From positions 1-64,000 of the forward strand of contig NZ_LZJC01000150.1 of the NCBI RefSeq assembly GCF_001666755.1: a stretch of DNA of 64,000 nucleotides, written 5' to 3'. The position numbers and the translations under genes are program-made. Numbering within the stretch: the stretch's first letter is position 1; every line of letters begins with the position of its first letter. Under the pieces are notes generated by a model, which was not told the DNA's origin, did not search any database, and saw only the letters and a list, made by a program, of their open reading frames with translations. Positions 41,806 to 50,112 of the stretch are shown here, piece after piece. Origin of the DNA: Mycobacterium sp. E1214 (GTDB lineage Bacteria; Actinomycetota; Actinomycetes; Mycobacteriales; Mycobacteriaceae).

Positions 41806-42888
41806 TTGCGCAGGGTCATTCAATTCTCGACCGGGAACGTGGGCCGGCATTCGCTGCGAGCCATCATCGGCCGGCCAGACCTCGAACTGGTCGGGGTGCA
41901 CGCCGCCAGCGCCGACAAGGTGGGCAAGGACGCGGCGCAGCTGTGCGGACTCGACGTGGCGACCGGCATCGTCGCCACCGACGACGTTGACGCCCTCGTC
42001 CACCTCGGCGCCGACTGTGTGGTGTACACCTCGCAGGGTGAGACGCGGCCTATGGAGGCCATCGACCAGATGGTGAGGTTCCTGGCAGCCGGTGTGAACG
42101 TCGTCGGCACGTCGCTGGTGTGGTTGGTCACGCCTCGTCACGCGGAAGACTGGTTGCGAGCACCCCTCGAAGCCGCGTGCAAAGCCGGCGATACGTCGCT
42201 CTACGTCAACGGCATCGACCCCGGCTTCTCCGGCGATACGCTCGTGCATTCGGCGGTGAGCCTGACCACCAGGGTGGATTCAATTACCGTGCAGGAAATC
42301 TTCGACTACGGAAATTATGACGATGCGGAGTTCACGGGCGCTGCAATGGGTTTCGGGTCGGCCGAGGACGAAACGCCACCGATGATGTTTCTGCCTGGGG
42401 TCATCGTGTCGATGTGGGGTGGTCAGGTCCGCAGCCTGGCCGACAATCTCGACATCAAACTCGATGACGTGCGCCAGCGGGTCGAACCTTGGTACACCGC
42501 GGAACGCATCGACTGCACGATGATGACGGTGGAGCCCGGACAGATGGCCGCGGTGCGCTTTGCCACCGAGGGGGTGCGCGACGAGCGCCCGGTGATCACG
42601 CTCGAGCACGTCACCAGACTCACCAGCGCCGCGGCGCCCGACTGGGAGTTCCCCCCCGATGGGCACACCGGCGTGCACCGCGTCGTCGTGGAGGGTGACC
42701 CGCGCGTCGAGATCAACACCCACGTCTCCCACCCAAAGTTGGATTCCACCGAAGCGGGCTGCATCTCGACAGCGGGCCGGGCCGTCAATGCGATCGACTG
42801 GGTCTGTCGCGCTCCTCAGGGACTAATCACAGTGGAGGATATACCGCTGTCGGCGACGATGCGCGGCGTCATGTGGAGCGAGCGTTGA
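41806..42888 (+). CDS. DapB-like NAD(P)-binding protein (dihydrodipicolinate-reductase-related)
   Basis: 360 residues from a TTG at 41806. The N-terminal Rossmann domain reads MRRVIQFSTGNVGRHSLRAI with a DDVDALV stretch. The C-terminal half belongs to the mycobacterial group annotated as dihydrodipicolinate reductase or amine dehydrogenase-like (YVNGIDPGFSGDTLVH, IFDYGNYDDAEFTGAAMGFG, TGVHRVVVEGDP). It is far larger than true DapB (about 245-270) and unlikely to make lysine; such genes commonly accompany P450s and SDRs in mycobacteria. It is the only intact one of three related sequences within 8 kb; the others are broken. It lies 44 bases after the SDR. Confidence 0.8.
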   Translation: MRRVIQFSTGNVGRHSLRAIIGRPDLELVGVHAASADKVGKDAAQLCGLDVATGIVATDDVDALVHLGADCVVYTSQGETRPMEAIDQMVRFLAAGVNVVGTSLVWLVTPRHAEDWLRAPLEAACKAGDTSLYVNGIDPGFSGDTLVHSAVSLTTRVDSITVQEIFDYGNYDDAEFTGAAMGFGSAEDETPPMMFLPGVIVSMWGGQVRSLADNLDIKLDDVRQRVEPWYTAERIDCTMMTVEPGQMAAVRFATEGVRDERPVITLEHVTRLTSAAAPDWEFPPDGHTGVHRVVVEGDPRVEINTHVSHPKLDSTEAGCISTAGRAVNAIDWVCRAPQGLITVEDIPLSATMRGVMWSER

Positions 42889-42997
42889 ATCCCACGGGAC
42901 GCAACGCGTTCGGCAAACGTGTTCTGATGTGGCCGCCAATCAGCCTGGCTCTACGCCCTTTTACTGGCGGAGAACGACAATAATGGGAAGGCGCTTC

Positions 42998-44216
42998 ATG
43001 GCAACCCCTTCCGAGGAATCCCGCTCCGACACGGAACTTCCCGTTTTGCCGTTGCCGCGGCCACAGGGTTGCCCGCTGGCACCACCGCCTGAGTTTGCGA
43101 CCTGGCGGTCCGCTCCCGGGTTGCCGAAGGCGATATTTCAAGGCAACCCGGTCTGGGTTGTCAGCCGCTACCAAGACATCAGGGCGGCGCTGGTAAATCC
43201 GCTTCTGTCCGCCAAAACCATTCCGGATTCCATCATGCCGACGGATGCCGACAACAAGGTGGTGGTGATGTTTGCGCGAACCGATGACCCCGAGCATCAC
43301 CGGCTGCGGCGAATGATGACCAGCAACTTCACTTTCCGCCGTTGCGAGGCAATGCGGCCGCAAATCCGCCGAGACGGTCGACCATTATCTCGACCGAATG
43401 ATCACCAACTGCGCGCCGGCCGATCTGGTGCGCGATTTCGCGCTTGCAGTGCCGTCTGTGGTGATCGCACTGTTATTGGGGGTGCCACCTGAAGACCTCG
43501 AAATCTTCCAACACAACACCACCAAGGGCCTCGACCAGAAGTCCACAGACGCAGAAAGGGGTCAGGCGTTCGGTGCGATGTACGCCTACATTCAGGAGTT
43601 GGTGAAGCGCAAAGCACGTGAACCCGGCGATGACCTGATCAGCCACCTGCTCACCAAATACGTGGCGACGGGCGAGCTCGACCGGGCCACAACCGCCATG
43701 AACGGTGTCATCATGATGCAGGCCGGCCATGAAACCACCGCCAACATGATCTCACTGGGAACTGTTGCGCTGCTGGAACATCCCGAAATCTTTGCGCGAC
43801 TCGGTCAGACCGACGACCTCGCGGTCATCGCGAACGTCGTCGAAGAGCTGATGCGTTACCTGAGTATCGTGCACAGTCAAGTCGACCGGGTGGCAACCGA
43901 AGATGTGATGATCGGTGGTCAGCTGATTCGGGCGGGCGAGTTTGTCATGATGAGCCTGATGTCGGGCAACTGGGATGCCGAATTCGTCGACAATCCCGAA
44001 TCATTCGACGGTGACCGAAACACCCGCGGTCACCTGGGTTTTGGCTATGGCGTGCATCAGTGCATCGGAGCCAACCTGGCTCGTGTTGAGATGCAGGTGG
44101 CGTTCGCGACGCTGGCGCGACGGCTGCCGGGCCTGAGATTGGCGGTGCCGCAGCAGGAGTTGCGGTTCAAGGACGCCAACATCTACGGCATGACAGAACT
44201 TCCCGTCAGCTGGTGA
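42998..44216 (+). pseudogene. Cytochrome P450 with a one-base frameshift
   Basis: From ATG 42998 the frame encodes a P450 N terminus (LPRPQGCPLAPPPEFATWRS, VSRYQDIRAALVNPLLSAK, ARTDDPEHHRLRRMM). At 43366-43367 an extra C in CAAATCCGCCGAG changes frame. The match resumes immediately in the other frame with AETVDHYLDRMITN and runs to the end at 44216. All later elements are intact: MMQAGHETTANMI (I helix), EELMRYL (ExxR), and FGYGVHQCIGANLAR with the heme cysteine. Removing one base would give a normal protein of about 405 residues. It is either a very recent pseudogene or a sequencing error. Third gene of the TetR-controlled operon. Confidence 0.85.
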
Positions 44217-44220
44217 GGCG

Positions 44221-44877
44221 TCAGCAGCTGAACGCCACGCCTACGCCGTCGGGCGCCGGCGCCGGGCGCAGGCAACCGAACGGCTCGACGCCGGCGGGGC
44301 TGAACCGCGCCGCCGATTGGTGCGCGTAGTTCACGCAGAACAGCCCGGCTTGGTCGGCGCGGCAGCGGTAGTCACCGAAGGACAACGAGGCGCCGTCCGC
44401 CAGGTCGGCGCCGTTGCCGTTGAGAAAGGGGCCTGGATCGGCGCGCGCCGCCCCCACCTGCAGCGTGTTGCCGTCGAAGTCAACCCAGCCGCCCTGCCAG
44501 TCGCCGTAGGCAGTGGTGGGCGGCGGCGGGGGAGCGGTGAGGCTGACCAGGCAGAGCAGGGCGCCGCCGGTGTGCGCGGCATCGGTCAGGCAGGACACCT
44601 TGCCCGCCTCGGCCGAAAGGGCGGTGTCGGCACCCAGAGCGGTGCTGGTGCCGTCGCGGGTGGCGCTGTGATATCGCGCGGGATCGGCGGGTTTCCCCGC
44701 CTCGATCCAGGCGATCACCTGGGCGATCGGGGCACCCGGGGCCGGCGCGGCGCCCGTGCTCGCCGACGGCGTCGAGCTCGTCGGCGGGCCGGGCGGCAGC
44801 TGCGCGGACCGACCGCTGACCGTGTGCGAACACGCGCCGACCAGCAAGGGCACGGCGAGTAACGCGGCGATCCGCAT
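44221..44877 (-). CDS. lppI: Lipoprotein LppI
   Basis: 218 residues, starting MRIAALLAVPLLVGACSHTV with the lipobox LVGAC at residues 12-16, so it should be a lipid-anchored exported protein. A proline/serine/threonine-rich linker (residues 25-50) is followed by a mycobacterial domain with paired cysteines (VSCLTDAAHTGGALLCL, YRCRADQAGLFCV, FGCLRP, FSC at the end). No enzymatic motif. Its position between the pks12-linked epimerase gene and lipT corresponds to lppI (Rv2046). Here the 10-kb accessory island has come between it and the epimerase. Confidence 0.82.
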   Translation of the reverse strand: MRIAALLAVPLLVGACSHTVSGRSAQLPPGPPTSSTPSASTGAAPAPGAPIAQVIAWIEAGKPADPARYHSATRDGTSTALGADTALSAEAGKVSCLTDAAHTGGALLCLVSLTAPPPPPTTAYGDWQGGWVDFDGNTLQVGAARADPGPFLNGNGADLADGASLSFGDYRCRADQAGLFCVNYAHQSAARFSPAGVEPFGCLRPAPAPDGVGVAFSC

Positions 44878-44955
44878 CCCGTCAGGCTAGCCGCAGGCGG
44901 GTGCTTTGAGGCGCTGCGCGCGCGTCGTGGCGGTTATGTCGGCTAACGTCGGGTC

Positions 44956-46473
44956 ATGCACCAGCGCAGTATTCGCGCACGCACCACCATCGGCATCGTC
45001 GAAGGCTTCACCCGCGACGGGGTCAACCGCTGGCGGTCCATCCCGTACGCCCAACCGCCCGTGGGACGGTTGCGCTTCCGGGCGCCACGGCCCGCGGCGC
45101 CGTGGTCGGGAGTGCGGCACTGCCACGGCTTCGCCAACTGCGCCCCGCAGCAACGGCGTTACACCCTGCTCGGCGTCTCCGGTTTCGCGGGGCGTTACCA
45201 GCCGATGAGCGAGGACTGCCTGACGCTCAACGTCGTCGCCCCCGAGACCGTGGCGGCCGAGCCGCTGCCGGTCATGGTCTTCTTCCACGGCGGCGGCTAC
45301 ATCCTGGGCAGCTCGGCCACGCCGCTCTACGACGGTGCGGCGCTGGCCCGCCGCGGCTGCGTGTACGTGTCGGTGAACTATCGGCTCGGCGCGCTGGGCT
45401 GCCTGGACCTGTCGTCGCTGTCGACGCCGGAATTTCCCATCGACGGCAACCTGTTCCTGCGCGACTGCGTGCTGGCGCTGCGGTGGGTGCGCGACAACAT
45501 CGCGGCGTTCGGGGGAGACCCCGACAACGTCACCATCTTCGGCGAAAGCGCGGGCGCGCACCTGACCGCCACGTTGCTGGCGGTGCCGGAGGCCGAGGGG
45601 TTGTTCGCCCGGGCGATCGCGGAAAGCCCGGCGTCGGGAATGGTCCGTTCGCAGGCGACCGCGGCGCAATTCGCCACCCGCTACGCCGATCTGCTCGGTG
45701 TCCGGCCCCGCGACGCCGCCGAGGCGCTGTTGCGGGTGCCCTCCGCGGAATTGGTGGATGCGCAGCACCGGCTCATCGAGCAGGGCATGGAGAGCAGGCT
45801 GGGCGCCTTTCCGATCGGGCCGGTCTGCGGCGACGACGTCCTGCCGCTCGATCCCGTCGACGCCATGCGACGAGGCCGGGCGCATCGCGTTCCGCTGATC
45901 GTGGGCACCAACGCCGAGGAGGGCCGCCTGTTCACCCGGTTCCTCAGACTGCTGCCGACCAATCGCTCGATGATCGAGGAGCTGCTGGCCGACACCGAAC
46001 CCGCGGCGCGGGAACGCATTACGGCGGCGTACCCGGGCTACCCGGGCTCGTCGGCGTGCATCCAGCTCGGCGGCGACTTCGCGTTCAGCTCCGCGGCCTG
46101 GCAGATCGCCGAGGCGCACGGCGCCCACGCGCCCACCTATCTCTACCGGTACGACTTCGCCCCGCGCACCCTGCGCTGGTCCGGGCTGGGGGCCACGCAC
46201 GCGACCGAGCTGTTCGCGGTGTTCGACGTCTATCGGAGCCGGTTCGGCCAGCTGCTCACCGCCGCGGCGGACCGGCGCGCCGCGCTGCGGGTGAGCAATC
46301 AGGTGCAACGGCGCTGGCGGTGGTTCAGCCGCACCGGCGTTCCCGGCGACGACTGGCCCGCCTACACCGCTGACGAGCGGGCCGTCATGGTCTTCGACAA
46401 CAAGACGCGGGTCGAGTTCGACCCGCACCCGGAGCGGCGCATGGCGTGGGACGGCTTCTCACTGGCCCAGTGA
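44956..46473 (+). CDS. lipT: Type B carboxylesterase LipT
   Basis: 505 residues. Family motifs are complete: YAQPPVGRLRF, SEDCLTLNVVAP, the oxyanion sequence FFHGGGYILGS, the nucleophile elbow FGESAGAHL, and the later glutamate and histidine (GTNAEEGRLF; LGATHATELFAVF). It hydrolyses carboxylic esters; no signal peptide is visible. Divergent from lppI, as in M. tuberculosis (Rv2045c). The next gene follows 18 bases after. Confidence 0.9.
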   Translation: MHQRSIRARTTIGIVEGFTRDGVNRWRSIPYAQPPVGRLRFRAPRPAAPWSGVRHCHGFANCAPQQRRYTLLGVSGFAGRYQPMSEDCLTLNVVAPETVAAEPLPVMVFFHGGGYILGSSATPLYDGAALARRGCVYVSVNYRLGALGCLDLSSLSTPEFPIDGNLFLRDCVLALRWVRDNIAAFGGDPDNVTIFGESAGAHLTATLLAVPEAEGLFARAIAESPASGMVRSQATAAQFATRYADLLGVRPRDAAEALLRVPSAELVDAQHRLIEQGMESRLGAFPIGPVCGDDVLPLDPVDAMRRGRAHRVPLIVGTNAEEGRLFTRFLRLLPTNRSMIEELLADTEPAARERITAAYPGYPGSSACIQLGGDFAFSSAAWQIAEAHGAHAPTYLYRYDFAPRTLRWSGLGATHATELFAVFDVYRSRFGQLLTAAADRRAALRVSNQVQRRWRWFSRTGVPGDDWPAYTADERAVMVFDNKTRVEFDPHPERRMAWDGFSLAQ

Positions 46474-46491
46474 CCTGGCACGCTGAGCCCC

Positions 46492-48504
46492 ATGCGCGCC
46501 GACCCCGAGTCCGTCCTCGAGCGACCCAGTGACCTGACCGCCTCCTGGCTGGCGGCGATGCTGGGCACCGGACCGGTCGCGGACTTCGCCGTCGAGCGCA
46601 TCGGCACCGGCCAGATGAGCGAGTGTTACCGCGTCACGCTGGGCTACGCCGACGGCACGGCCGCCGGCCCCCCGTCGGTGGTCCTCAAGGTCGCGGCCAG
46701 CGACCCGATCAGCCGGCAGACCGGGCAGGCCCTGGGGCTCTACGAGCGCGAGGTCCGGTTCTACCGCGACATCGCGCCACGCCTGGGCGGCCCCATCGCG
46801 CCGTGCTACCACGCCGCGGTCGACTCCTCGACGGGCGCGTTCGACCTGTTGCTCGGCGACGCCGGCCCGGCCGTCGTCGGGGACGAGATCGCCGGCGCGA
46901 CCCTGCAGCAGGCGCGTCTGGGCGCGGTCGAGTTGGGACGACTGCACGGTCCACTGCTCGGCGATCCGTCGTTGGCCGACGCGCCGTGGCTCAACCGCGA
47001 ATCCCCGCTGAACCAGGCCATGATCGCCCCGCTCTACGCGGCCTTCCTCGACCGGTACGGCGCGCAGATCGCGCCCGAGCACCGCGCGGTGTGTGAGCGC
47101 CTGGTCGGAGCGTTCGACGGCTACCTGGCCCAAGAGGGCGACGCGGCGCGGCGGATGCACGGCCTGGTGCACGGCGACTACCGGCTCGACAACATGCTGT
47201 TCGGCGGCGCCGGCGCCGAACGCGCGCTGACCGTGGTCGATTGGCAGACCGTGTCGTGGGGGCCGGCGCTGACCGACCTGGCCTACTTCGTGGGCTGCGC
47301 GCTGCCCACTGCACAGCGGCGGCAGCACTATGACGCGCTGCTGCGCGCCTACCACGAGGCGCTGGGTCCCGAGGCGCCCCTCACGCTGGTCGACATTGCC
47401 GAGGGGGTGCGCCGGCAGAGCTTCTTCGGCGTCATGATGGCGATCGTGTCCTCGATGCTGGTCGAGCGCACCGATCGCGGCGACCTGATGTTCATGACCC
47501 TGCTGCGACGACACTGCGATCACGTGCTCGACACCGACGCGCTGGCCACGCTGCCGGACGCGGCCGCGCCCGAACCGTTGCAACCGGCACCCGAGGACGA
47601 ACGGGCCCATCCGCCCACCGCCGAACCGCTATGGAGCGAGAGCTGGTACGCCGACTTCGCGGACCCCGCACAGGGTTTGGGCGGCTGGTTCCGCCTCGGC
47701 CTGGTAGCCAACCAGCGCACCGCATGGGTACACGCGTTGGTGTGCGGCCCCGATCTGCCGACAGTGGCCCTCGTCGACACGAACGTCGCGCTGCCGGAGG
47801 ACCCGTGGACGGTGCGCACCGGCGCGGTCGAGATCGGGCACTGCGTCGTCGAGCCGCTGCACACCTACCGGGTCGAGGTCCGCGGTCGCGGTCAGGCCTA
47901 CACCGACCCGTCGGCGCTGCTGCGCGGGGAGGCGGGCACGCCCGTCAAGGTCTCGATGAACCTGGAGTGGACGACCGACGGCACGCCCTACGCCTACCGG
48001 GTGACGACGCGCTACGAGATCCCGTGCACGGTGTCCGGCACCGTCACCGTCGACGACGCCACCTACCGCTTGGACGCCGTGGCGGGCCAGCGCGACCACT
48101 CCTGGGGGGTGCGCGACTGGTGGGGCATGGATTGGATGTGGAGCGCCCTGCACCTCGACGACGGCAGCCATCTGCACGCGGTGAACATTCGGATCCCCGG
48201 CGCGCCGGCCTTGACCATCGGTTATGACCAGGGCCCCGGTGCCCGCGTCACCGAGCTGCAGGCCGTCACGTCCCGAGAGTCATTCGGCGACAACGGGTTA
48301 CCGCTGGAGGCGGCGTTGACTCTGCGGCCGGTGAATGTCACCGCCGAAACGGAGGTGCGCGGTCAGGCGCCCGTGCTGCTCACCGCGGCCGACGGGCGGG
48401 TCAGCCAGTTCCCCCGGGTGTGGGCCACCGTCCGCACGGCCGACGGCCGCGGCGGCGTCGGGTGGCTCGAATGGAACCGCAACCTCGCCGGCCCGCCCGG
48501 GTGA
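46492..48504 (+). CDS. Aminoglycoside-phosphotransferase-like kinase fused to a lipocalin-like domain
   Basis: 670 residues. Residues 1-350 have the kinase-like APH fold: GTGQMSECYRVTLGYADG, the catalytic loop VHGDYRLDNMLFG (HGDxxxxN) and VVDWQTVSWGPALTDLAYF with the metal aspartate. Residues 380-670 are a separate beta-rich domain with VAGQRDHSWGVRDWWGMDWM and LHLDDGSHLHAVNIR, resembling the hydroxyneurosporene-synthase/lipocalin-like domains of unknown role. The phosphorylated substrate is unknown and antibiotic resistance should not be assumed. The stop overlaps the gluconokinase start (GTGA). I recall no counterpart between lipT and pncA in M. tuberculosis. Confidence 0.8.
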   Translation: MRADPESVLERPSDLTASWLAAMLGTGPVADFAVERIGTGQMSECYRVTLGYADGTAAGPPSVVLKVAASDPISRQTGQALGLYEREVRFYRDIAPRLGGPIAPCYHAAVDSSTGAFDLLLGDAGPAVVGDEIAGATLQQARLGAVELGRLHGPLLGDPSLADAPWLNRESPLNQAMIAPLYAAFLDRYGAQIAPEHRAVCERLVGAFDGYLAQEGDAARRMHGLVHGDYRLDNMLFGGAGAERALTVVDWQTVSWGPALTDLAYFVGCALPTAQRRQHYDALLRAYHEALGPEAPLTLVDIAEGVRRQSFFGVMMAIVSSMLVERTDRGDLMFMTLLRRHCDHVLDTDALATLPDAAAPEPLQPAPEDERAHPPTAEPLWSESWYADFADPAQGLGGWFRLGLVANQRTAWVHALVCGPDLPTVALVDTNVALPEDPWTVRTGAVEIGHCVVEPLHTYRVEVRGRGQAYTDPSALLRGEAGTPVKVSMNLEWTTDGTPYAYRVTTRYEIPCTVSGTVTVDDATYRLDAVAGQRDHSWGVRDWWGMDWMWSALHLDDGSHLHAVNIRIPGAPALTIGYDQGPGARVTELQAVTSRESFGDNGLPLEAALTLRPVNVTAETEVRGQAPVLLTAADGRVSQFPRVWATVRTADGRGGVGWLEWNRNLAGPPG

Positions 48505-48998
48505 GCCGGTCAGCACCCATCGTGGTGATGGGCGTCTCGGGTTCCGGCAAGTCGACCGTCGGGGCGGCGCTCGCGCACCGCCTGGGGGCGCCGTTCGTGG
48601 ACGCCGACGCCCTGCACCCCGCGGCCAACATCGCCAAGATGGCCGCCGGTCAGCCGCTCGACGACCACGACAGGTATCCCTGGCTGGCCCGGGTCGGCGA
48701 GTGGCTGGCGAGCCATCCGGGGGGCGTCGCGAGTTGTTCGGCGCTCAAGCGCAGCTACCGCGACCAGCTGCGTGCGCACTGCCCGGGCGCCGCGTTCTTG
48801 CACCTGACCGGTTCTCCGGAGCTGCTGGCACGCCGGCTGTCGACGCGCGTCGACCACTTCATGCCCGCCGCCCTGCTCCGCTCGCAACTCGACACCTTGG
48901 AGCCGCTGGGCGCCGACGAGGCCGGCGCGACCGTCGACGTCGGCCCCGGCGTCGACGCCATCGTCGACGCCGCCGTCGCGGCGCTGCACACTGGCTAG
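48501..48998 (+). CDS. gntK: Gluconokinase
   Basis: 165 residues from GTG 48501. P-loop VVMGVSGSGKSTVGAALAHR, then DADALHPAANIAKMAAGQPL and DHDRYPWL, then SCSALKRSYRD, LHLTGSPELLARRL and DHFMPAALLRSQLDTLEPL, the characteristic gluconokinase series. It phosphorylates gluconate to 6-phosphogluconate in the cytoplasm. Its start overlaps the stop of the kinase/lipocalin fusion (GTGA), so the two are made together. No gluconate transporter is nearby. Confidence 0.92.
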   Translation: MSRSAPIVVMGVSGSGKSTVGAALAHRLGAPFVDADALHPAANIAKMAAGQPLDDHDRYPWLARVGEWLASHPGGVASCSALKRSYRDQLRAHCPGAAFLHLTGSPELLARRLSTRVDHFMPAALLRSQLDTLEPLGADEAGATVDVGPGVDAIVDAAVAALHTG

Positions 48999-49023
48999 GA
49001 AAGCGCAGCGCGGCGGTGCACGG

Positions 49024-49040
49024 TGTAGCATTGTGCTACA
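49024..49040. promoter_or_regulatory. Inverted repeat, probable toxin-antitoxin operator
   Basis: TGTAGCATTGTGCTACA: seven bases, a three-base centre and an exact reverse complement, 40 bases upstream of the antitoxin ATG. It is AT-rich relative to its surroundings. Antitoxins usually repress their own operon through such sites. Confidence 0.7.
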
Positions 49041-49080
49041 AGCCGTAACGGAATGCTGCACATCGCCTCGGGAGTCTGTC

Positions 49081-49506
49081 ATGGCCAGATCCGCCAACAA
49101 ATCCGCCCCGACGTCGAGTGAGAAGTCCCTCGACCGGGTCACGCGGGTGGCCTCGGACCTGATGGACAGCGCGGCCGCCGAGGGTGCCCGCCAAAGCCGC
49201 TCTGCCAAACAGCAACTCGACCACTGGGCCCGCGTGGGCCGGGCCGTCTCCAGCCAGCAGACCGCGTCGCGGCGCCGCGTGGAATCCGCGCTGGCCGGTC
49301 GGCTGGGCACCGGCGAGCTGACCGTCGAGGAGGGCGTCGTGTTCAACGCCGAAATCTCCGCGGCCATCGAGGAAAGCCTGGCCCGCACGCACTACGGGGC
49401 GACGTTGGCCGCGCAGGGCGTCACCACCGTGGCCCTCAACGACGCCGGGGAGATCGTCGAGCACCGCCCCGACGGTGCCGCGGTGGTGCTCGCGGGGCGT
49501 CGCTGA
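49081..49506 (+). CDS. ParD-like antitoxin
   Basis: 141 residues from ATG 49081 with a GGGAG ribosome site. The first 60 residues are polar and helical (SLDRVTRVASDLMDSAAAEG, ARQSRSAKQQLDHWARVGRA), typical of ParD-like antitoxins that recognise their operator. The C-terminal half (NAEISAAIEESLARTHYGAT, TTVALNDAGEIVEHRPDG) resembles a small beta-hairpin tail seen in zeta-linked antitoxins. It is followed 26 bases later by a zeta-toxin-like kinase and preceded by a perfect inverted repeat. Function as antitoxin is inferred from family and context. Confidence 0.72.
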   Translation: MARSANKSAPTSSEKSLDRVTRVASDLMDSAAAEGARQSRSAKQQLDHWARVGRAVSSQQTASRRRVESALAGRLGTGELTVEEGVVFNAEISAAIEESLARTHYGATLAAQGVTTVALNDAGEIVEHRPDGAAVVLAGRR

Positions 49507-49532
49507 TCCCGCGGCGATAGCCCGGCGGCCCG

Positions 49533-50111
49533 ATGGATCGGCTGGACGTGGTCGTCGGGCCCAACGGCGCCGGCAAATCCACCTTCATCGCGCTCACCCT
49601 GGCGCCGCTGCTGCCGCGCAGCTTCGTGGTCAACGCCGACGAAATCGCCAGGCAGCGTTGGCCGGCCGACCCGGCCGGACACTCCTACGAGGCGGCGCGG
49701 ATCGCCGCCGACACCAGGGCGAAGCTGATCGAGCTGGGTCGGTCGTTCATCGCCGAGACGGTGTTCTCCCACCCGTCGAAGCTGGACCTGGTCGACGCCG
49801 CGCGCCGCGCGGGCTTCACCGTCGTCCTGCACGCGCTGCTCATCCCGGAAGACCTCGCGGTCGAGCGGGTCCGGCACCGCGTGCAGGCGGGCGGCCACGA
49901 CGTGCCGGAGGTGAAAATCCGGCAACGGCACCGCCGCCTCTGGGCTCAGGTGGCCGACGCCATCACCCGGTGCGACAGCGTCACGGCCTACGACAACAGC
50001 CGCCTTCGCGGACCCCGGATCGTCGCCCAATTCAGCGGCGGCGTCACGGTCGGCGCCCCGGACTGGCCGTCCTGGGCACCCGAGGAACTGCGGTCCCGCT
50101 GGCCGGACTAG
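49533..50111 (+). CDS. Zeta-toxin-like P-loop kinase
   Basis: 192 residues. Walker A is VVGPNGAGKSTFIALTL at the start, followed by FVVNADEIARQRWP, AARIAADTRAKLIELG, FIAETVFSHPSKLDLV, and VKIRQRHRRLWAQVADAI with lid arginines. This is the zeta-toxin/PezT-like nucleotide kinase fold; such enzymes phosphorylate UDP-N-acetylglucosamine or related sugars and are held in check by a partner. The adjacent ParD-like gene is the likely partner. The toxic activity of this branch is less certain than for plasmid zeta. The two genes lie in a strain-variable interval between lipT and pncA. Confidence 0.78.
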   Translation: MDRLDVVVGPNGAGKSTFIALTLAPLLPRSFVVNADEIARQRWPADPAGHSYEAARIAADTRAKLIELGRSFIAETVFSHPSKLDLVDAARRAGFTVVLHALLIPEDLAVERVRHRVQAGGHDVPEVKIRQRHRRLWAQVADAITRCDSVTAYDNSRLRGPRIVAQFSGGVTVGAPDWPSWAPEELRSRWPD

Positions 50112-50112
50112 T

